A stretch of 64,000 bases of DNA from Mycobacterium sp. MFM001 (GTDB lineage Bacteria; Actinomycetota; Actinomycetes; Mycobacteriales; Mycobacteriaceae): NCBI RefSeq assembly GCF_003402475.1, contig NZ_BFAB01000002.1, positions 1 through 64,000 on the forward strand, written 5' to 3'. The position numbers were made by a program, and so were the translations under genes. This document shows, in pieces, positions 13,181-24,064 of the stretch; position 1 is the stretch's first letter; each line of letters begins with the position of its first letter. The notes under the pieces are model-generated. The model was not told the origin of the DNA. It saw nothing but the letters and a program-made list of their open reading frames with translations, and searched no databases.

Positions 13181-14022
13181 GCGTCGCTCCTTCGGCGCGC
13201 GGTCACGAACCTGGGCCGGCCGGCTAGATCGGTATGGGCGACGACGTCGTCGAAAAGCCCTGTGCCGGAGGTTAATTCAGTTGTCTGCGTCGAGGTGGTG
13301 TCGTCGTGCTCGACGGCGAACAAGCCGTCCGGACGCAACCACCGGCCGGCGAGCGCGACGATCGCTCTGATCACCGTCGTCCCGTCGGGCCCGCCGAACA
13401 CCGCGTGGGGAGGATCATGTTGGGACACTTCGGGTTCCAGCTCGGCGTTGTCGGGAACGTACGGCGGGTTGGCCACCACGAGGTCGACGTGGCCGTCGAG
13501 CTCGCTGAGCAGGCCGGGGGTGGTGACGTCGGCGCGCAGCAACTGCACCGTGGTGCCGGCGGCGTTGCGTCGGGCGTAGTCCAGGGCGGCATCGGAGTCG
13601 TCGATACCCAGCACCCGAGCCGACGGGTAGTAGTGCGCCAGTGCGACGGCCAGCGCACCCGACCCGGTGCACAGGTCGACGATGACCGGCCGTGCGGAAA
13701 GACGTTGCCCGGTGGCCCATTCCAGCATGGCCTCGGTTTCCGGGCGCGGGATGAACACACCTGGGCCGACGTTCAGGGTCACGGGTCCGAAGGTTACTGC
13801 GCCGGTGAGGTGCTGCAGCGGTACCCGGCGCGAACGCTCCGCGACAACCGACTGGTAGCGGGCGAAGAACTCGTCGCCCGGTGAGTCCAGTAGCGGCAGG
13901 CGTCCCCGCTCGGTACCGGCCAGGTAGGCGGCCAATTCCTCGGCATCGTAACGGGCAGAGTCGATTCCGGCTTCTGCCAACCTCGCCGCAGCCGAGTCGA
14001 TCGCGTGCCGCAGTCTGGTCAT
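13177..14022 (-). CDS. prmC: Peptide chain release factor glutamine methyltransferase
   Basis: A 281-residue SAM-dependent methyltransferase (HemK/PrmC) that N5-methylates the GGQ glutamine of release factors. It has an N-terminal helical RF-binding domain, the SAM motif [16 protein letters not shown] (about 115-130), and the catalytic [16 protein letters not shown] (NPPY). Its substrate gene prfA lies immediately upstream with a 4-bp overlap (14019-14022), which supports the assignment. Confidence 0.95.
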   Translation of the reverse strand: MTRLRHAIDSAAARLAEAGIDSARYDAEELAAYLAGTERGRLPLLDSPGDEFFARYQSVVAERSRRVPLQHLTGAVTFGPVTLNVGPGVFIPRPETEAMLEWATGQRLSARPVIVDLCTGSGALAVALAHYYPSARVLGIDDSDAALDYARRNAAGTTVQLLRADVTTPGLLSELDGHVDLVVANPPYVPDNAELEPEVSQHDPPHAVFGGPDGTTVIRAIVALAGRWLRPDGLFAVEHDDTTSTQTTELTSGTGLFDDVVAHTDLAGRPRFVTARRRSDA

Positions 14023-15092
14023 GCCTGCTGCAGTCGGGACTGCTTGTCTGCGGCGCTGAGCGCGTCGAACAAGTCGTCGAGGTCGCCGTCGAGAACCTGA
14101 TCGAGATTGTGTGACTTGTAACCGACGCGGTGGTCGGTGATGCGGTTCTCCGGAAAGTTGTAGGTGCGAATGCGTTCGCTGCGATCCACCGTGCGGATCT
14201 GACTGGCCCGGTCGGCCGACGCGTCGGCCAGCGCCTGCTCCTCGGCCATCGCCTGCAGGCGCGCGGCCAGCACTTGCAGGGCACGGGTCTTGTTCTGCAA
14301 CTGGGAGCGTTCGTTTTGGCAGGTGACGACGATTCCAGTGGGCAGATGGGTGATTCGCACCGCGGAGTCGGTGGTGTTGACGCCCTGGCCGCCCTTACCG
14401 GACGACCGGTAGACGTCGATGCGCAGATCCGACTCGTCGATCTGCACCTCCCCGACTTCCTCGGGCTCCGGATAAACCAGCACACCCGCTGCCGAAGTAT
14501 GCACGCGCCCTTGGGATTCCGTGACCGGTACGCGCTGCACGCGGTGCACGCCGCCCTCGAATTTCATGCGGGACCACACACCGTCGGCGGAGTCGCCCTT
14601 GCTGGCGATGGACAGCGTCGCGTCCTTGTAGCCGCCCAGATCCGAAGTGGTCTCGTCCAGGACGGTCACCGTCCAGCCGTGCCGCTCGGCGTAGCGGATG
14701 TACATGCGGGCCAGGTCGGCGGCGAACAACGCCGATTCCTCGCCGCCCTCACCGGATTTCACTTCGAGCAGGATGTCGTCGGCGTCGTGCGGGTCGCGTG
14801 GGGCCAGCATGTCGGTGAGTTGCGTGTCCAGTTCGGCCGCCCGCGCTTCGAGTTCGGTGACCTCGGCGGCGAACGAGTCGTCGGACGCGGCCAGCTCCCG
14901 TGCGGCCTCCAAGTCGCCGCGCACTGTCTCCAGTTTGCGGTGAGTGGCGACGATCGGCGCCAACTGGGCGAAACGGCGCCCGACTTTGCGGGCGTTGGCG
15001 GGGTTGCTGTGCAGTTCGGGATCGGCCAGCTGACGTTCGAGGTCGGCATGTTCGGCCACCAGCGCGTCGATAGCCTGCACGCTCTGCGTCAT
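14019..15092 (-). CDS. prfA: Peptide chain release factor 1
   Basis: A 357-residue RF1 that recognises UAA and UAG. The GGQ peptidyl-hydrolysis motif is in [17 protein letters not shown]. The codon-recognition tripeptide is PVT ([15 protein letters not shown]), where E. coli has PAT. The start at 15092 (MTQSVQAID) is chosen over an in-frame ATG at 15110 because GGAGG stands 6 bp upstream and the length equals M. tuberculosis RF1. A strong hairpin ending in a U tract lies just upstream. Confidence 0.96.
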   Translation of the reverse strand: MTQSVQAIDALVAEHADLERQLADPELHSNPANARKVGRRFAQLAPIVATHRKLETVRGDLEAARELAASDDSFAAEVTELEARAAELDTQLTDMLAPRDPHDADDILLEVKSGEGGEESALFAADLARMYIRYAERHGWTVTVLDETTSDLGGYKDATLSIASKGDSADGVWSRMKFEGGVHRVQRVPVTESQGRVHTSAAGVLVYPEPEEVGEVQIDESDLRIDVYRSSGKGGQGVNTTDSAVRITHLPTGIVVTCQNERSQLQNKTRALQVLAARLQAMAEEQALADASADRASQIRTVDRSERIRTYNFPENRITDHRVGYKSHNLDQVLDGDLDDLFDALSAADKQSRLQQA

Positions 15093-15102
15093 CTGCACCT
15101 CC

Positions 15103-15155
15103 GAACACAAAACGACGCCCGACCTGTGCGGGTTCCGCGACAGGTTCGGGCGTCG
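15103..15155 (-). terminator. Intrinsic terminator between rpmE and prfA
   Basis: On the minus strand, 3 bp after the rpmE stop, the arms CGACGCCCGAACCTGT (15140-15155) and ACAGGTCGGGCGTCG (15113-15127) pair over 15 bp with one bulged base and a 12-nt loop. The run TTTTGTGTTC follows immediately. A long GC stem with a U tract is rare in mycobacteria and marks a real Rho-independent terminator. It ends about 10 nt before the prfA start, so prfA may depend on readthrough. Confidence 0.85.
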
Positions 15156-15158
15156 GCG

Positions 15159-15401
15159 CTATTTGTCGGCGTTGGCTTCTTTGTCGGCGCCGGCCTTGCG
15201 CTTGCCGTAGCGCTTCTCGAAGCGGGCAACCCGACCGCCGCTGTCCAGAATCTTCTGCTTGCCGGTGTAGAACGGGTGGCACTGCGAGCAGACCTCGACC
15301 ACGATGCGGCCGCTTTCCTTGGTGCTGCGGGTTTGGAAGGTGTTGCCGCAACCGCAGACCACGGTGGTCTCGCCGTATGCCGGGTGAATACCAGATTTCA
15401 T
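15159..15401 (-). CDS. rpmE: 50S ribosomal protein L31
   Basis: An 80-residue L31 of the zinc-containing (C+) type. The cysteines lie in [14 protein letters not shown] and [14 protein letters not shown], forming the CxC...CxxC site. The start [13 protein letters not shown] at 15401 is preceded by GAGGAAATC as ribosome-binding site; an upstream in-frame ATG at 15440 would add 13 non-conserved residues. Zinc-type L31 is replaced by a zinc-free paralogue under zinc limitation in other mycobacteria. Confidence 0.96.
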   Translation of the reverse strand: MKSGIHPAYGETTVVCGCGNTFQTRSTKESGRIVVEVCSQCHPFYTGKQKILDSGGRVARFEKRYGKRKAGADKEANADK

Positions 15402-15508
15402 GATTTCCTCTTCAATCGTCGGCCGCCGGGTCGTCCGCATCGCGCCGATGCTCGGACGTGAACCGGAACCTGAGGGGTTGGCGGTTGATTATGCCAGCTC
15501 AGCCGCCC

Positions 15509-17125
15509 TTAGCCCAAACGCGGGGACGCCGGAGCGCATTCCCCGGCGCGATCCAGCACGCCGTAGCTGCTGCCGCGGGGGGCACGCGTCCACAGCACAC
15601 CGCCGTCGACCGCGGTGCCGCGGGCTCTTAGCTCCCGCTTGAGGACCTTGTTGGTCGCAGTGCTGGGCAGGCTGTCGGTGATCCACACGTAGCGCGGCCA
15701 GGCCTTCGGCGACAGGTCGGGTTGGCCAGCCAGGAAGCCGCCGAACTCCTGCGGTGTCAGCTCGGCGCCGTCGACCAGCACGATCGCGGCCATCACCTGG
15801 TCGCCGACGTGCTCGTCGGGCACCGCATACACCGCGACCTGGCTGACGGCAGGCAACCGCTGCAGGATGCGCTCGATAGGCGCGGTCGTCATGTTTTCCC
15901 CGTCGACCCGCAGCCAGTCCCCGCTGCGGCCGGCGAAGTAGATCCAGCCGTCGTCGTCGCGATAGGCCAGGTCGCCCGACCAGTACATGCCGTCCCGCAG
16001 CCGCGCGTCGGTGGCGTCCGGGTCGTTGTAGTAGCCGGCGAACAGTCCGGCGCCGGTGGTGTTGACCAGTTCGCCGATGGCCTCCTCGGCGTTGGTCAGG
16101 GCGCCGTCGTCGTCGAACCGGGCGGGAGGGCATTCGGTGAGGGTGTCGGGGTTGTAGATGGCCACGCCGGGAAAACCGCGGCCCAGCGAGCCGGGTGGGC
16201 AGCCGTCCTCGCGGGTGATGATGATGGCGCCTTCGGTGGAGCCGAAGCCGTCCCACACCGTGCAGTCGAACCGGCGGCTGAACTCGGCGATGTCGCGGTC
16301 GCTGGCCTCGTTGCCGAACGCCACCCGCAGCGGGTTGTCGTGGTCGTCGGGCCGCTCGGGGGTGGCCAGCACGTACGCCAGCGGCTTGCCGACGTAGTTC
16401 ATGTACGTCGCGCCGTAGCGGCGCAGGTCTGCCAGCAGTCCCGACGCCGAGAAAGTGGCCGGCACCATGGCGCCCCCGGAGCCGACGGCCACGCTCCACC
16501 CGGCCAGCAGTGCGTTGGAGTGAAACAGCGGCATCGACAGGTAGCAGACATCGGAGGCGGTGACCCCGAACCGCTCGATCAGGGACGCGCCGGCAAACAG
16601 CACGGTCAGATGGGTGACCTGCACCGCCTTCGGTTCGCCGCTGGTGCCCGAGGTGAAGATCATCATGAAGGTGTCGGTGGGCGTGACCTCGCGATACGGG
16701 GTCAGCTCCCCAGCCGACGTCAGCAACGCTGACCAGTCGTCGCTGGACGTGTCGAAGACCCGCACTCCGGGCAGGTCCAGGCCGTCGAGAAGGCCGCGGT
16801 GCGCGGCATCGGCGAGCAGTATCTGGCAGTCGGCCCGGGCGATGTCGCGGGCCAGGGCCTCGCCGCGGCGGGTGTCGTTGATGCCGCAGAGCACATAGCC
16901 ACCGAGCGCGGCCGCGGCCATCGCGGTGAGCATTTCCGGGGTGTTGCCCAGCAGCGCGCCGACGTGCAGCGGGCGTTGGCGGTCGGCGATGCCGATCACG
17001 GCGGCGGCGACGGCGGAGGCGTCGGCGAGATGCTGGCGCCAGCTCCAGACCCAGTCGCCGTACTTCACGGCGGGACCGTCGTCGGCGATGCGTTCGCGGA
17101 GCAGTTGCTGCAGAGTGTCCGCCAC
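15509..17125 (-). CDS. Acyl-CoA synthetase / fatty-acid-AMP ligase family (FadD1/FadD17-like)
   Basis: A 538-residue ANL-superfamily enzyme that adenylates a carboxylic acid and probably forms its CoA thioester. The AMP-binding P-loop is MMIFTSGTSGEPKAVQVTH (about 153-171). WDGFGSTEGA is the second motif, YWSGDLAYRDDDGWIYFAGRSGDWLRVDGENM the hinge region, and the C-terminal catalytic lysine lies in LPSTATNKVLKREL. The start is GTG. The gene sits between rpmE and rho, which are neighbours in M. tuberculosis, so it is an insertion. The substrate cannot be read from the sequence; FadD1 or FadD17 look closest from memory. Confidence 0.85.
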   Translation of the reverse strand: MADTLQQLLRERIADDGPAVKYGDWVWSWRQHLADASAVAAAVIGIADRQRPLHVGALLGNTPEMLTAMAAAALGGYVLCGINDTRRGEALARDIARADCQILLADAAHRGLLDGLDLPGVRVFDTSSDDWSALLTSAGELTPYREVTPTDTFMMIFTSGTSGEPKAVQVTHLTVLFAGASLIERFGVTASDVCYLSMPLFHSNALLAGWSVAVGSGGAMVPATFSASGLLADLRRYGATYMNYVGKPLAYVLATPERPDDHDNPLRVAFGNEASDRDIAEFSRRFDCTVWDGFGSTEGAIIITREDGCPPGSLGRGFPGVAIYNPDTLTECPPARFDDDGALTNAEEAIGELVNTTGAGLFAGYYNDPDATDARLRDGMYWSGDLAYRDDDGWIYFAGRSGDWLRVDGENMTTAPIERILQRLPAVSQVAVYAVPDEHVGDQVMAAIVLVDGAELTPQEFGGFLAGQPDLSPKAWPRYVWITDSLPSTATNKVLKRELRARGTAVDGGVLWTRAPRGSSYGVLDRAGECAPASPRLG

Positions 17126-17161
17126 GGACTCGCACCTTACCGGCGCGACGTCAATTGCTTA

Positions 17162-17190
17162 GCGGGACGGCGGGATCGCCCGCCGTCGCT
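17162..17190 (-). terminator. Hairpin downstream of rho
   Basis: A perfect 9-bp stem, GACGGCGGG (17166-17174) and CCCGCCGTC (17179-17187), with a 4-nt loop and outer AGC/GCT pairs, begins about 20 nt past the rho stop. The minus-strand sequence after it (TAAGCAATTGACG) has no clear U tract. It lies between the 3' end of rho and the start of the acyl-CoA synthetase gene and probably ends rho transcription. Confidence 0.55.
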
Positions 17191-17206
17191 GATGTGCTAC
17201 GTCCAG

Positions 17207-18976
17207 TTAGTCGTTGTCCATGCCGGGCGTGGTCTTGGACACCTGCACCAGGAATTCGTAGTTGTTCTTGGTCTTGCGCAGCTGCGAGATCAGCAGATCG
17301 ATGGCCTGATGCGAATCCAGGCCTGAGAGTACCCGGCGCAGCTTGTGCACGATCGCGAATTCGTCTGGTGACAAAAGCAATTCGTCCTTGCGGGTACCCG
17401 ACGGGTTCACGTCGACCGCGGGGAACACCCGTCGCTCAGCGATCTTGCGGTCCAGCTTGAGTTCGGCGTTACCGGTGCCCTTGAACTCCTCGAAAATCAC
17501 TGTGTCACCGGTGGATCCGGTCTCCACCATCGCGGTGGCGATGATCGTCAACGACCCGCCTTCCTCGATGTTGCGTGCCGCGCCGAGGAAGCGCTTGGGC
17601 GGGTACAACGCGGTGGAGTCCACACCACCGGACAGGATGCGGCCCGACGCCGGAGACGCATTGTTGTAGGCGCGGCCCAGCCGGGTGATCGAGTCGAGAA
17701 GCACCACAACGTCCTTGCCCTGTTCGACGAGGCGCTTGGCGCGCTCGATCGCCAGCTCGGCAACCGAGGTGTGGTCGGACGGCGGGCGGTCGAAGGTGGA
17801 GGCGATGACCTCACCCTTGACCGAGCGCTGCATGTCGGTGACCTCCTCCGGCCGCTCGTCGACGAGCACGACCATGAGGTGGCATTCCGGGTTGTTCTTG
17901 GCGATCGCGTTGGCGGTGTCCTGCAGGATCGTCGTCTTACCGGCTTTGGGCGGTGACACGATCAGCGCGCGCTGGCCCTTACCGATCGGCATGATCAGGT
18001 CGATCACCCGGGTGGTGAGCCGCTCGGGCGCGGTTTCCAGACGCAGCCGTTGGTTCGGGTACAGCGGGGTGAGCTTGCCGAATTCGGGACGCTTCTTGGC
18101 GTCTTCGACGGGCCCGCCGTTGACGCTGTCCAGGCGCACCAACGGATTGAACTTCTGCCGCTGGTTGGGCTGTTCACCGTCCTTGGGCACCCGCACGGCA
18201 CCGGTCACGGCGTCGCCGCGGCGCAAGCCGTTCTTGCGGACCATGTTCATCGACACGTAGACGTCGTTCGGGCCGGCCAGATATCCGGAGGTGCGCACGA
18301 ATGCGTAGTTGTCCAGGACGTCGAGAATGCCGGCCACCGGCTGGACGACGTCGTCTTCACGCAGTTCGGTTTCACCGCCGTCACCCGAGCGCTCACCGCG
18401 ACGCCTGCGCTCCCGGAACCGACGGCCACGTCGGCCCTGGCGTCCTTCGCCGTCGTCGTCTTGCTGATTCGAGCCGCCGCGGTTCTGCTGTCCGCCCGAA
18501 CCCTGCTGGTCGGCACCTTTGTCCGACTCGCGCTCGTCTGTCTTGATGTCTTGTTGGTCGCGTGTCTGGGTCTGCTTCTCAGTCGCGGCAGAGTCGGCAT
18601 CGCGAGTGGCGCTGCGTCGTTCGCGGCGGGGCGCCTCGTCGGAGACGGTCTCGGTTGGGTTAGCCGGCGGGTCGGACTTGCTGTCGTCGCCTTTGGCTTC
18701 TTTGGCGTCTTTGGCCGCCGCCCCGTTGGCGTGTCCCTGGATGTCGCGGATCGCCGCGATCAGTTCGTTCTTGCGCATGCCCGACGTGCCTTTGACGCCG
18801 ACCCGGTTGGCCAGCGCACGCAGTTCGGGAAGCACCATCGTGGACAGCGAACCGTCTTTGGTGCTCACCGCCGGCGCGGATGCGTCCGAGGCGGTGGGAT
18901 TGTCTGGGGTCACGGAATTCGACAGCTTGTCGTCTTGGGTGCTGTCGCCAGCCGTGATGAGGTCCGTATCAGTCAC
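17207..18976 (-). CDS. rho: Transcription termination factor Rho
   Basis: A 589-residue hexameric RNA helicase. The Rho N-terminal helix domain (MVLPELRALANRVGVKGTSGMRKNELIAAI, about 48-77) is followed by the long disordered actinobacterial insertion rich in Arg, Gly, Asp and Gln (about 85-205). The RNA-binding cold-shock-like domain and the ATPase come next, with Walker A SPPKAGKTT and Walker B KDVVVLLDSITRLGRAYN. The start is GTG at 18976, preceded by GAAAGGAAATCC; it matches the M. tuberculosis N-terminus (TDTDLITAG) better than the upstream in-frame start at 19027. Confidence 0.95.
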   Translation of the reverse strand: MTDTDLITAGDSTQDDKLSNSVTPDNPTASDASAPAVSTKDGSLSTMVLPELRALANRVGVKGTSGMRKNELIAAIRDIQGHANGAAAKDAKEAKGDDSKSDPPANPTETVSDEAPRRERRSATRDADSAATEKQTQTRDQQDIKTDERESDKGADQQGSGGQQNRGGSNQQDDDGEGRQGRRGRRFRERRRRGERSGDGGETELREDDVVQPVAGILDVLDNYAFVRTSGYLAGPNDVYVSMNMVRKNGLRRGDAVTGAVRVPKDGEQPNQRQKFNPLVRLDSVNGGPVEDAKKRPEFGKLTPLYPNQRLRLETAPERLTTRVIDLIMPIGKGQRALIVSPPKAGKTTILQDTANAIAKNNPECHLMVVLVDERPEEVTDMQRSVKGEVIASTFDRPPSDHTSVAELAIERAKRLVEQGKDVVVLLDSITRLGRAYNNASPASGRILSGGVDSTALYPPKRFLGAARNIEEGGSLTIIATAMVETGSTGDTVIFEEFKGTGNAELKLDRKIAERRVFPAVDVNPSGTRKDELLLSPDEFAIVHKLRRVLSGLDSHQAIDLLISQLRKTKNNYEFLVQVSKTTPGMDND

Positions 18977-19192
18977 GGATTTCCTTTCTTCCCTCGCTGA
19001 TCGGATCACGCGAGGGGTTCGTTGCATTCAGCCAAATCGCCGAGTGCTGCCAACCATCGACTCTGCAACGGTGATCGCCAAGACTGGCGGGTTAAATGGC
19101 GAACCATCGTCCACGAGAAGAATTTGGTGGTTGTCCTGGTTGCACGCAGTGTCTATGCATGATGCAGAAGCTGCGATTGCTGGACGGCTCCG

Positions 19193-19221
19193 AGGATAAC
19201 CCGCTTTTTTGCCGGAAGCAA
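19193..19221 (-). promoter_or_regulatory. Candidate rho promoter
   Basis: On the minus strand TTGCTT (19216-19221) and TATCCT (19193-19198) are 17 bp apart, inside the 271-bp gap between thrB and rho. Transcription would start near 19186 and give a leader of about 210 nt before the rho GTG. A long leader is common for self-controlled rho genes, but I see no specific control structure in it. Confidence 0.5.
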
Positions 19222-19247
19222 GAAACCCATCCTCCCGCCTGTCGGCA

Positions 19248-20237
<990 letters not shown>

Positions 20238-21320
20238 CTAGACCAGTCCCAACTTCGCGACGACGGCGACGGGGTCGACTGGCACGGGCGACACTTTCGG
20301 CAGGTCTTTGAGTGCGGTGTCGGGATCCTTGAGGCCATTGCCGGTCACCGTGCACACGACCGTCGATCCGCGCGGGACCCAGCCGTCCTCGATCGATTTG
20401 AGCAGCCCGGCGATGCTGGCCGCCGACGCCGGCTCCACGAACACCCCTTCGGAGCGGGCCACCAGGTGGTAGGCGGCGAGGATCTCGTCGTCGGTGGCGG
20501 CCAGGAAGCGCCCGTCGGACTGCTGCTGAGCCTCGACGGCTGACGTCCACGACGCCGGCGAACCGATGCGGATCGCGGTGGCGATGGTCTCGGGCTTGCT
20601 CACCGGCTGGCCCAGCACCAGCGGCGCCGCGCCGGCCGCCTGGGTGCCCAGCATGCGGGGCAGCTTGTCGATGATGCCCTCGCGGTGATATTCCGTGTAG
20701 CCCTTCCAGTACGCGGTGATGTTGCCGGCGTTTCCGACCGGCAGCGCATGCACGTCCGGTGCGACGCCGAGCGCGTCGACGATCTCGAATGCGGCCGTCT
20801 TCTGACCCTCGATGCGCACCGGGTTGACCGAGTTGACCAGTGAGATGGTCGGAAAGTCATTGGCCATCTTGCGGGCCAGCTCAAGACAGTCGTCGAAGTT
20901 GCCGTCGATCTGGATGATCTTGGCGCCGTGCATCACCGCCTGGGCCAGCTTGCCCATCGCGATCTTGCCCTGAGGTATCAGCACCGCACAGGTGATGCCC
21001 GCGCGCGCAGCGTAGGCAGCCGCCGACGCCGAGGTGTTCCCGGTCGACGCGCACAGCACGGCCTGTTGACCGCGGGCCACTGCGTCGGTGACCGCCATGG
21101 TCATGCCGCGGTCCTTGAACGACCCGGTGGGGTTGAGGCCCTCGACCTTCAGATGCACTGTGCAACCGGTCTGTTCGGATAGCCCGGTCGCATGGATCAG
21201 CGGGGTGCCGCCCTCGAACAGCGTGATCGGGGTCCAGTCGTCGCCGACGGGCAGCCGGTCGCGGTAGGCCGCAATCACACCCGGCCACGGCTGATGGGTG
21301 CTGGTCTTCGGCAAACTCAT
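20238..21320 (-). CDS. thrC: Threonine synthase
   Basis: A 360-residue PLP enzyme that converts O-phosphohomoserine to threonine. The PLP lysine is Lys69 in [15 protein letters not shown]. The Ser/Thr loop is [19 protein letters not shown] and the phosphate-binding glycine loop is [16 protein letters not shown]. The length equals that of M. tuberculosis ThrC. It overlaps hom by 4 bp at its start and is followed by the hairpin repeat and thrB, an hom-thrC-thrB operon. Confidence 0.96.
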   Translation of the reverse strand: MSLPKTSTHQPWPGVIAAYRDRLPVGDDWTPITLFEGGTPLIHATGLSEQTGCTVHLKVEGLNPTGSFKDRGMTMAVTDAVARGQQAVLCASTGNTSASAAAYAARAGITCAVLIPQGKIAMGKLAQAVMHGAKIIQIDGNFDDCLELARKMANDFPTISLVNSVNPVRIEGQKTAAFEIVDALGVAPDVHALPVGNAGNITAYWKGYTEYHREGIIDKLPRMLGTQAAGAAPLVLGQPVSKPETIATAIRIGSPASWTSAVEAQQQSDGRFLAATDDEILAAYHLVARSEGVFVEPASAASIAGLLKSIEDGWVPRGSTVVCTVTGNGLKDPDTALKDLPKVSPVPVDPVAVVAKLGLV

Positions 21321-22642
21321 GGGTTGGTTCCTTCCAGCCGCAGCACACTGGCCACGGCCTGCACCACGTCCAGATCCTCCAGCGCGGCAACGGTTTCCGA
21401 CAGGGCGCCGTCGGTGGCCCGGTGGGTGACGACGACGACGCGAGCCCCGACCCGTTGGCCGCCTTGGTCGACCACGCCTTCCTGGCGGACCTCGGCGATG
21501 CTCACTTCCCGCTTCGCGAATTCCGCTGCAACCGAGGACAATACGCCGGGCTCGTCGGCAACGTGCATGCTGACGTAGTACCGGGTCGAAGCAAGACCTA
21601 TCGGAATGACCGGCAGCTGAGCGTATTTGGACTCCCGCGGACCGCGGCTGCCCAGTACCCGGTTGCGGGCGGCCATCACCAGGTCGCCGGTCACCGCCGA
21701 GGCGGTCGGCGCTCCCCCGGCACCCTGACCGTAAAACATCAGCCGGCCGGCCGCCTCGGCCTCGACTACCACCGCGTTGAACGCGCCGTTGACCGCGGCC
21801 AGTGGATGGCTCAGAGGCACCAGGGCAGGATAGACCCGTGCCGAAACGCGTTGTTGCCCACCGTCGACGGTGACGCGTTCACAGATGGCCAGCAGCTTGA
21901 TGGTGCAGCCGAGGGCCCGCGCCGACTCGAAGTCGTCGGGAGTGATGTTGGTGATGCCCTCGCGATAGACGTCGTCGGCGGTGACCCGGGTGTGGAAGGC
22001 GATGGACGCCAGGATCGCCGCTTTGGCGGCGGCGTCGTAACCCTCGACGTCGGCGGTGGGGTCGGCCTCGGCGTAGCCGAGCGCGCTGGCGTCGGCCAAC
22101 GCGGCGGCGTAGTCGGCGCCGGTGCTGGCCATCTCGGAGAGGATGTAGTTGGTGGTGCCGTTGACGATGCCGGCCACCCGCTGGACCGTGTCGCCGGCCA
22201 GCGACTGGGTCAGCGGGCGGATGACAGGGATGGCCCCCGCCACCGCGGCCTCGAAATACAGGTCCACGTTGGCGGTTTCGGCCGCCTGCGCGAGCTCACC
22301 GGTGGAGATCGACAGCAGTGCTTTGTTCGCGGTGACGACGGACTTGCCGTGTTCGAGCGCCGACAGGATCGCCTTGCGGGCCGGCTCGACCGGCCCCATC
22401 AGCTCGACGACAATGTCGACGTCCTCGCGGGATACCAGCTCTTCGATGTTGTCGGTGAGCAACTCGACGGGCACGCCACGGTCGGCGGCCACCCGGCGCA
22501 CGCCGACCCCGCGCAGCACCAGCGGGGCGCCGATCCGGGCCGCGAGGTCGTTGGCGCTGTCCTCGATGATGCGGACAACCTCACTGCCGACGTTGCCCAG
22601 TCCCAGCACCGCTACACCGACCGGCTTTCCATTACCGCTCAC
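21317..22642 (-). CDS. hom: Homoserine dehydrogenase
   Basis: A 441-residue NAD(P)-dependent enzyme that reduces aspartate semialdehyde to homoserine. The Rossmann motif is [16 protein letters not shown] (about 9-24). The catalytic core carries [14 protein letters not shown] and [25 protein letters not shown]-terminal ACT domain (about 355-441) starts near [18 protein letters not shown] and usually gives threonine feedback control. It lies 3 bp after lysA and overlaps thrC. Confidence 0.96.
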   Translation of the reverse strand: MSGNGKPVGVAVLGLGNVGSEVVRIIEDSANDLAARIGAPLVLRGVGVRRVAADRGVPVELLTDNIEELVSREDVDIVVELMGPVEPARKAILSALEHGKSVVTANKALLSISTGELAQAAETANVDLYFEAAVAGAIPVIRPLTQSLAGDTVQRVAGIVNGTTNYILSEMASTGADYAAALADASALGYAEADPTADVEGYDAAAKAAILASIAFHTRVTADDVYREGITNITPDDFESARALGCTIKLLAICERVTVDGGQQRVSARVYPALVPLSHPLAAVNGAFNAVVVEAEAAGRLMFYGQGAGGAPTASAVTGDLVMAARNRVLGSRGPRESKYAQLPVIPIGLASTRYYVSMHVADEPGVLSSVAAEFAKREVSIAEVRQEGVVDQGGQRVGARVVVVTHRATDGALSETVAALEDLDVVQAVASVLRLEGTNP

Positions 22643-22645
22643 GCC

Positions 22646-24064
22646 TCACCTCACCTCCAAGCTCAACAGGTCGTCGACCGTCTCCCGGCGCAGAATCAGT
22701 CTGGCCTGCCCGTCGCGCACCGCCACCACCGCCGGGCGGCCGATCAGGTTGTAGCGGCTCGACAACGAGTAGCAGTACGCGCCGGTGGCCGCTACGGCGA
22801 CCAGGTCGCCGGGTTGCAGGTCTCCCGGAACCCAGGCATCGCGCACGACGATATCGCCGCTCTCGCAGTGCTTTCCGACCACACGCGCCAGCGTCGGCTC
22901 GGTATCGCTGCTCCTGGAGACCAGCCGCACGTCGTACTCCGCGGCATACAGCGCCGTGCGGATGTTGTCGCTCATGCCGCCGTCAACGCTGACGTAACGG
23001 CGCTGTGCCGTCGCGCTCACGTCGACGTCCTTGACGGTGCCGACCTCATAGAGGGTGATGGTGCCGGGCCCGGCGATCGCGCGGCCGGGTTCGACGACCA
23101 GCCGAGGCGCGGGCAGGCCCACTGCCGCGGATTCGTTGCGCACGATGGTGTTCAGCTTGGCGGCCAGGTCTTGGACCGGCGGTGGGTCGTCGGGCGGCAG
23201 GTACGAGATCCCCAGGCCGCCACCGAGATCGACGGTCGAAATCTGGCTGGTCTTACCGACACCGAACTCGGCGACGATGTCGTGCAGCAGGCCGATGACG
23301 CGGTGCGCTGCCAGCTCGAACCCGGCGACATCGAAGATCTGTGAACCGATATGACTATGCAGGCCAACCAGTCTGAGGTTATCGGTGGCGAAGACCCGTT
23401 TGACGGCGGCCATCGCCGCGCCGTTGGTCAGCGACAGCCCGAACTTCTGGTCCTCGTGCGCGGTGGAGATGAACTCGTGGGTGTGGGCCTCCACGCCAAC
23501 GGTGACCCGGACCAGGACGTCCTGGACCACGCCGGCTTCGGCTGCGATCGCGTCGAGGCGCTCGATCTCGGTCATCGAATCCAGCACGACATGGGCGATC
23601 CCGGCCTTGACCGCAGCGGTCAGCTCGGCGACCGATTTGTTGTTGCCGTGCAAGGCGATTCGCTCGGCGGGAAAGCCGGCTTCTAGCGCGACAGCCAGCT
23701 CGCCGCCGGTGCACACGTCGAGGCAGAGTCCCTCATCGTTGATCCAACGCGCGATCTCGGTGCATAGGAACGCCTTGGCGGCGTAGTGCACGTTCTCCCC
23801 GCCGCCGAACGCCTCGGCCATCTCGCGGCAGCGTGAGCGGAAGTCGTCTTCGTCGATGACGAAAAGCGGTGTGCCGTATTCCCGTGCCAGCTCGGTCACC
23901 GTGACGTTAGCGATACTGACGTCGCCGGTCTGGTTGCGGACGGCGTTGCGCGGCCAGACATTCGGTGCCAGGTGCAGCAGTTCCTGCGAGGACTGCGGCC
24001 GCGGTGGCGTGTCCGCGTGATGGATTTCTTCGGCGTGCCGTGGGCCGGCCGGATGTGCGCTCAC
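22646..24064 (-). CDS. lysA: Diaminopimelate decarboxylase
   Basis: A 472-residue PLP enzyme that makes lysine from meso-diaminopimelate. The PLP lysine is Lys97 in [10 protein letters not shown]. Other motifs are [37 protein letters not shown] and the inter-subunit CESGD with catalytic Cys. The start is the GTG at 24064, which overlaps the argS stop (GTGA). This gives 25 more N-terminal residues than the annotated M. tuberculosis protein, similar to the M. smegmatis one as I remember it. Confidence 0.93.
   Translation of the reverse strand: MSAHPAGPRHAEEIHHADTPPRPQSSQELLHLAPNVWPRNAVRNQTGDVSIANVTVTELAREYGTPLFVIDEDDFRSRCREMAEAFGGGENVHYAAKAFLCTEIARWINDEGLCLDVCTGGELAVALEAGFPAERIALHGNNKSVAELTAAVKAGIAHVVLDSMTEIERLDAIAAEAGVVQDVLVRVTVGVEAHTHEFISTAHEDQKFGLSLTNGAAMAAVKRVFATDNLRLVGLHSHIGSQIFDVAGFELAAHRVIGLLHDIVAEFGVGKTSQISTVDLGGGLGISYLPPDDPPPVQDLAAKLNTIVRNESAAVGLPAPRLVVEPGRAIAGPGTITLYEVGTVKDVDVSATAQRRYVSVDGGMSDNIRTALYAAEYDVRLVSRSSDTEPTLARVVGKHCESGDIVVRDAWVPGDLQPGDLVAVAATGAYCYSLSSRYNLIGRPAVVAVRDGQARLILRRETVDDLLSLEVR

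Noticed and set aside
15489..17135. A 548-codon minus-strand frame overlapping the acyl-CoA synthetase
   Set aside because: Arg-rich alternate frame of a gene with clear ANL motifs in the other frame.
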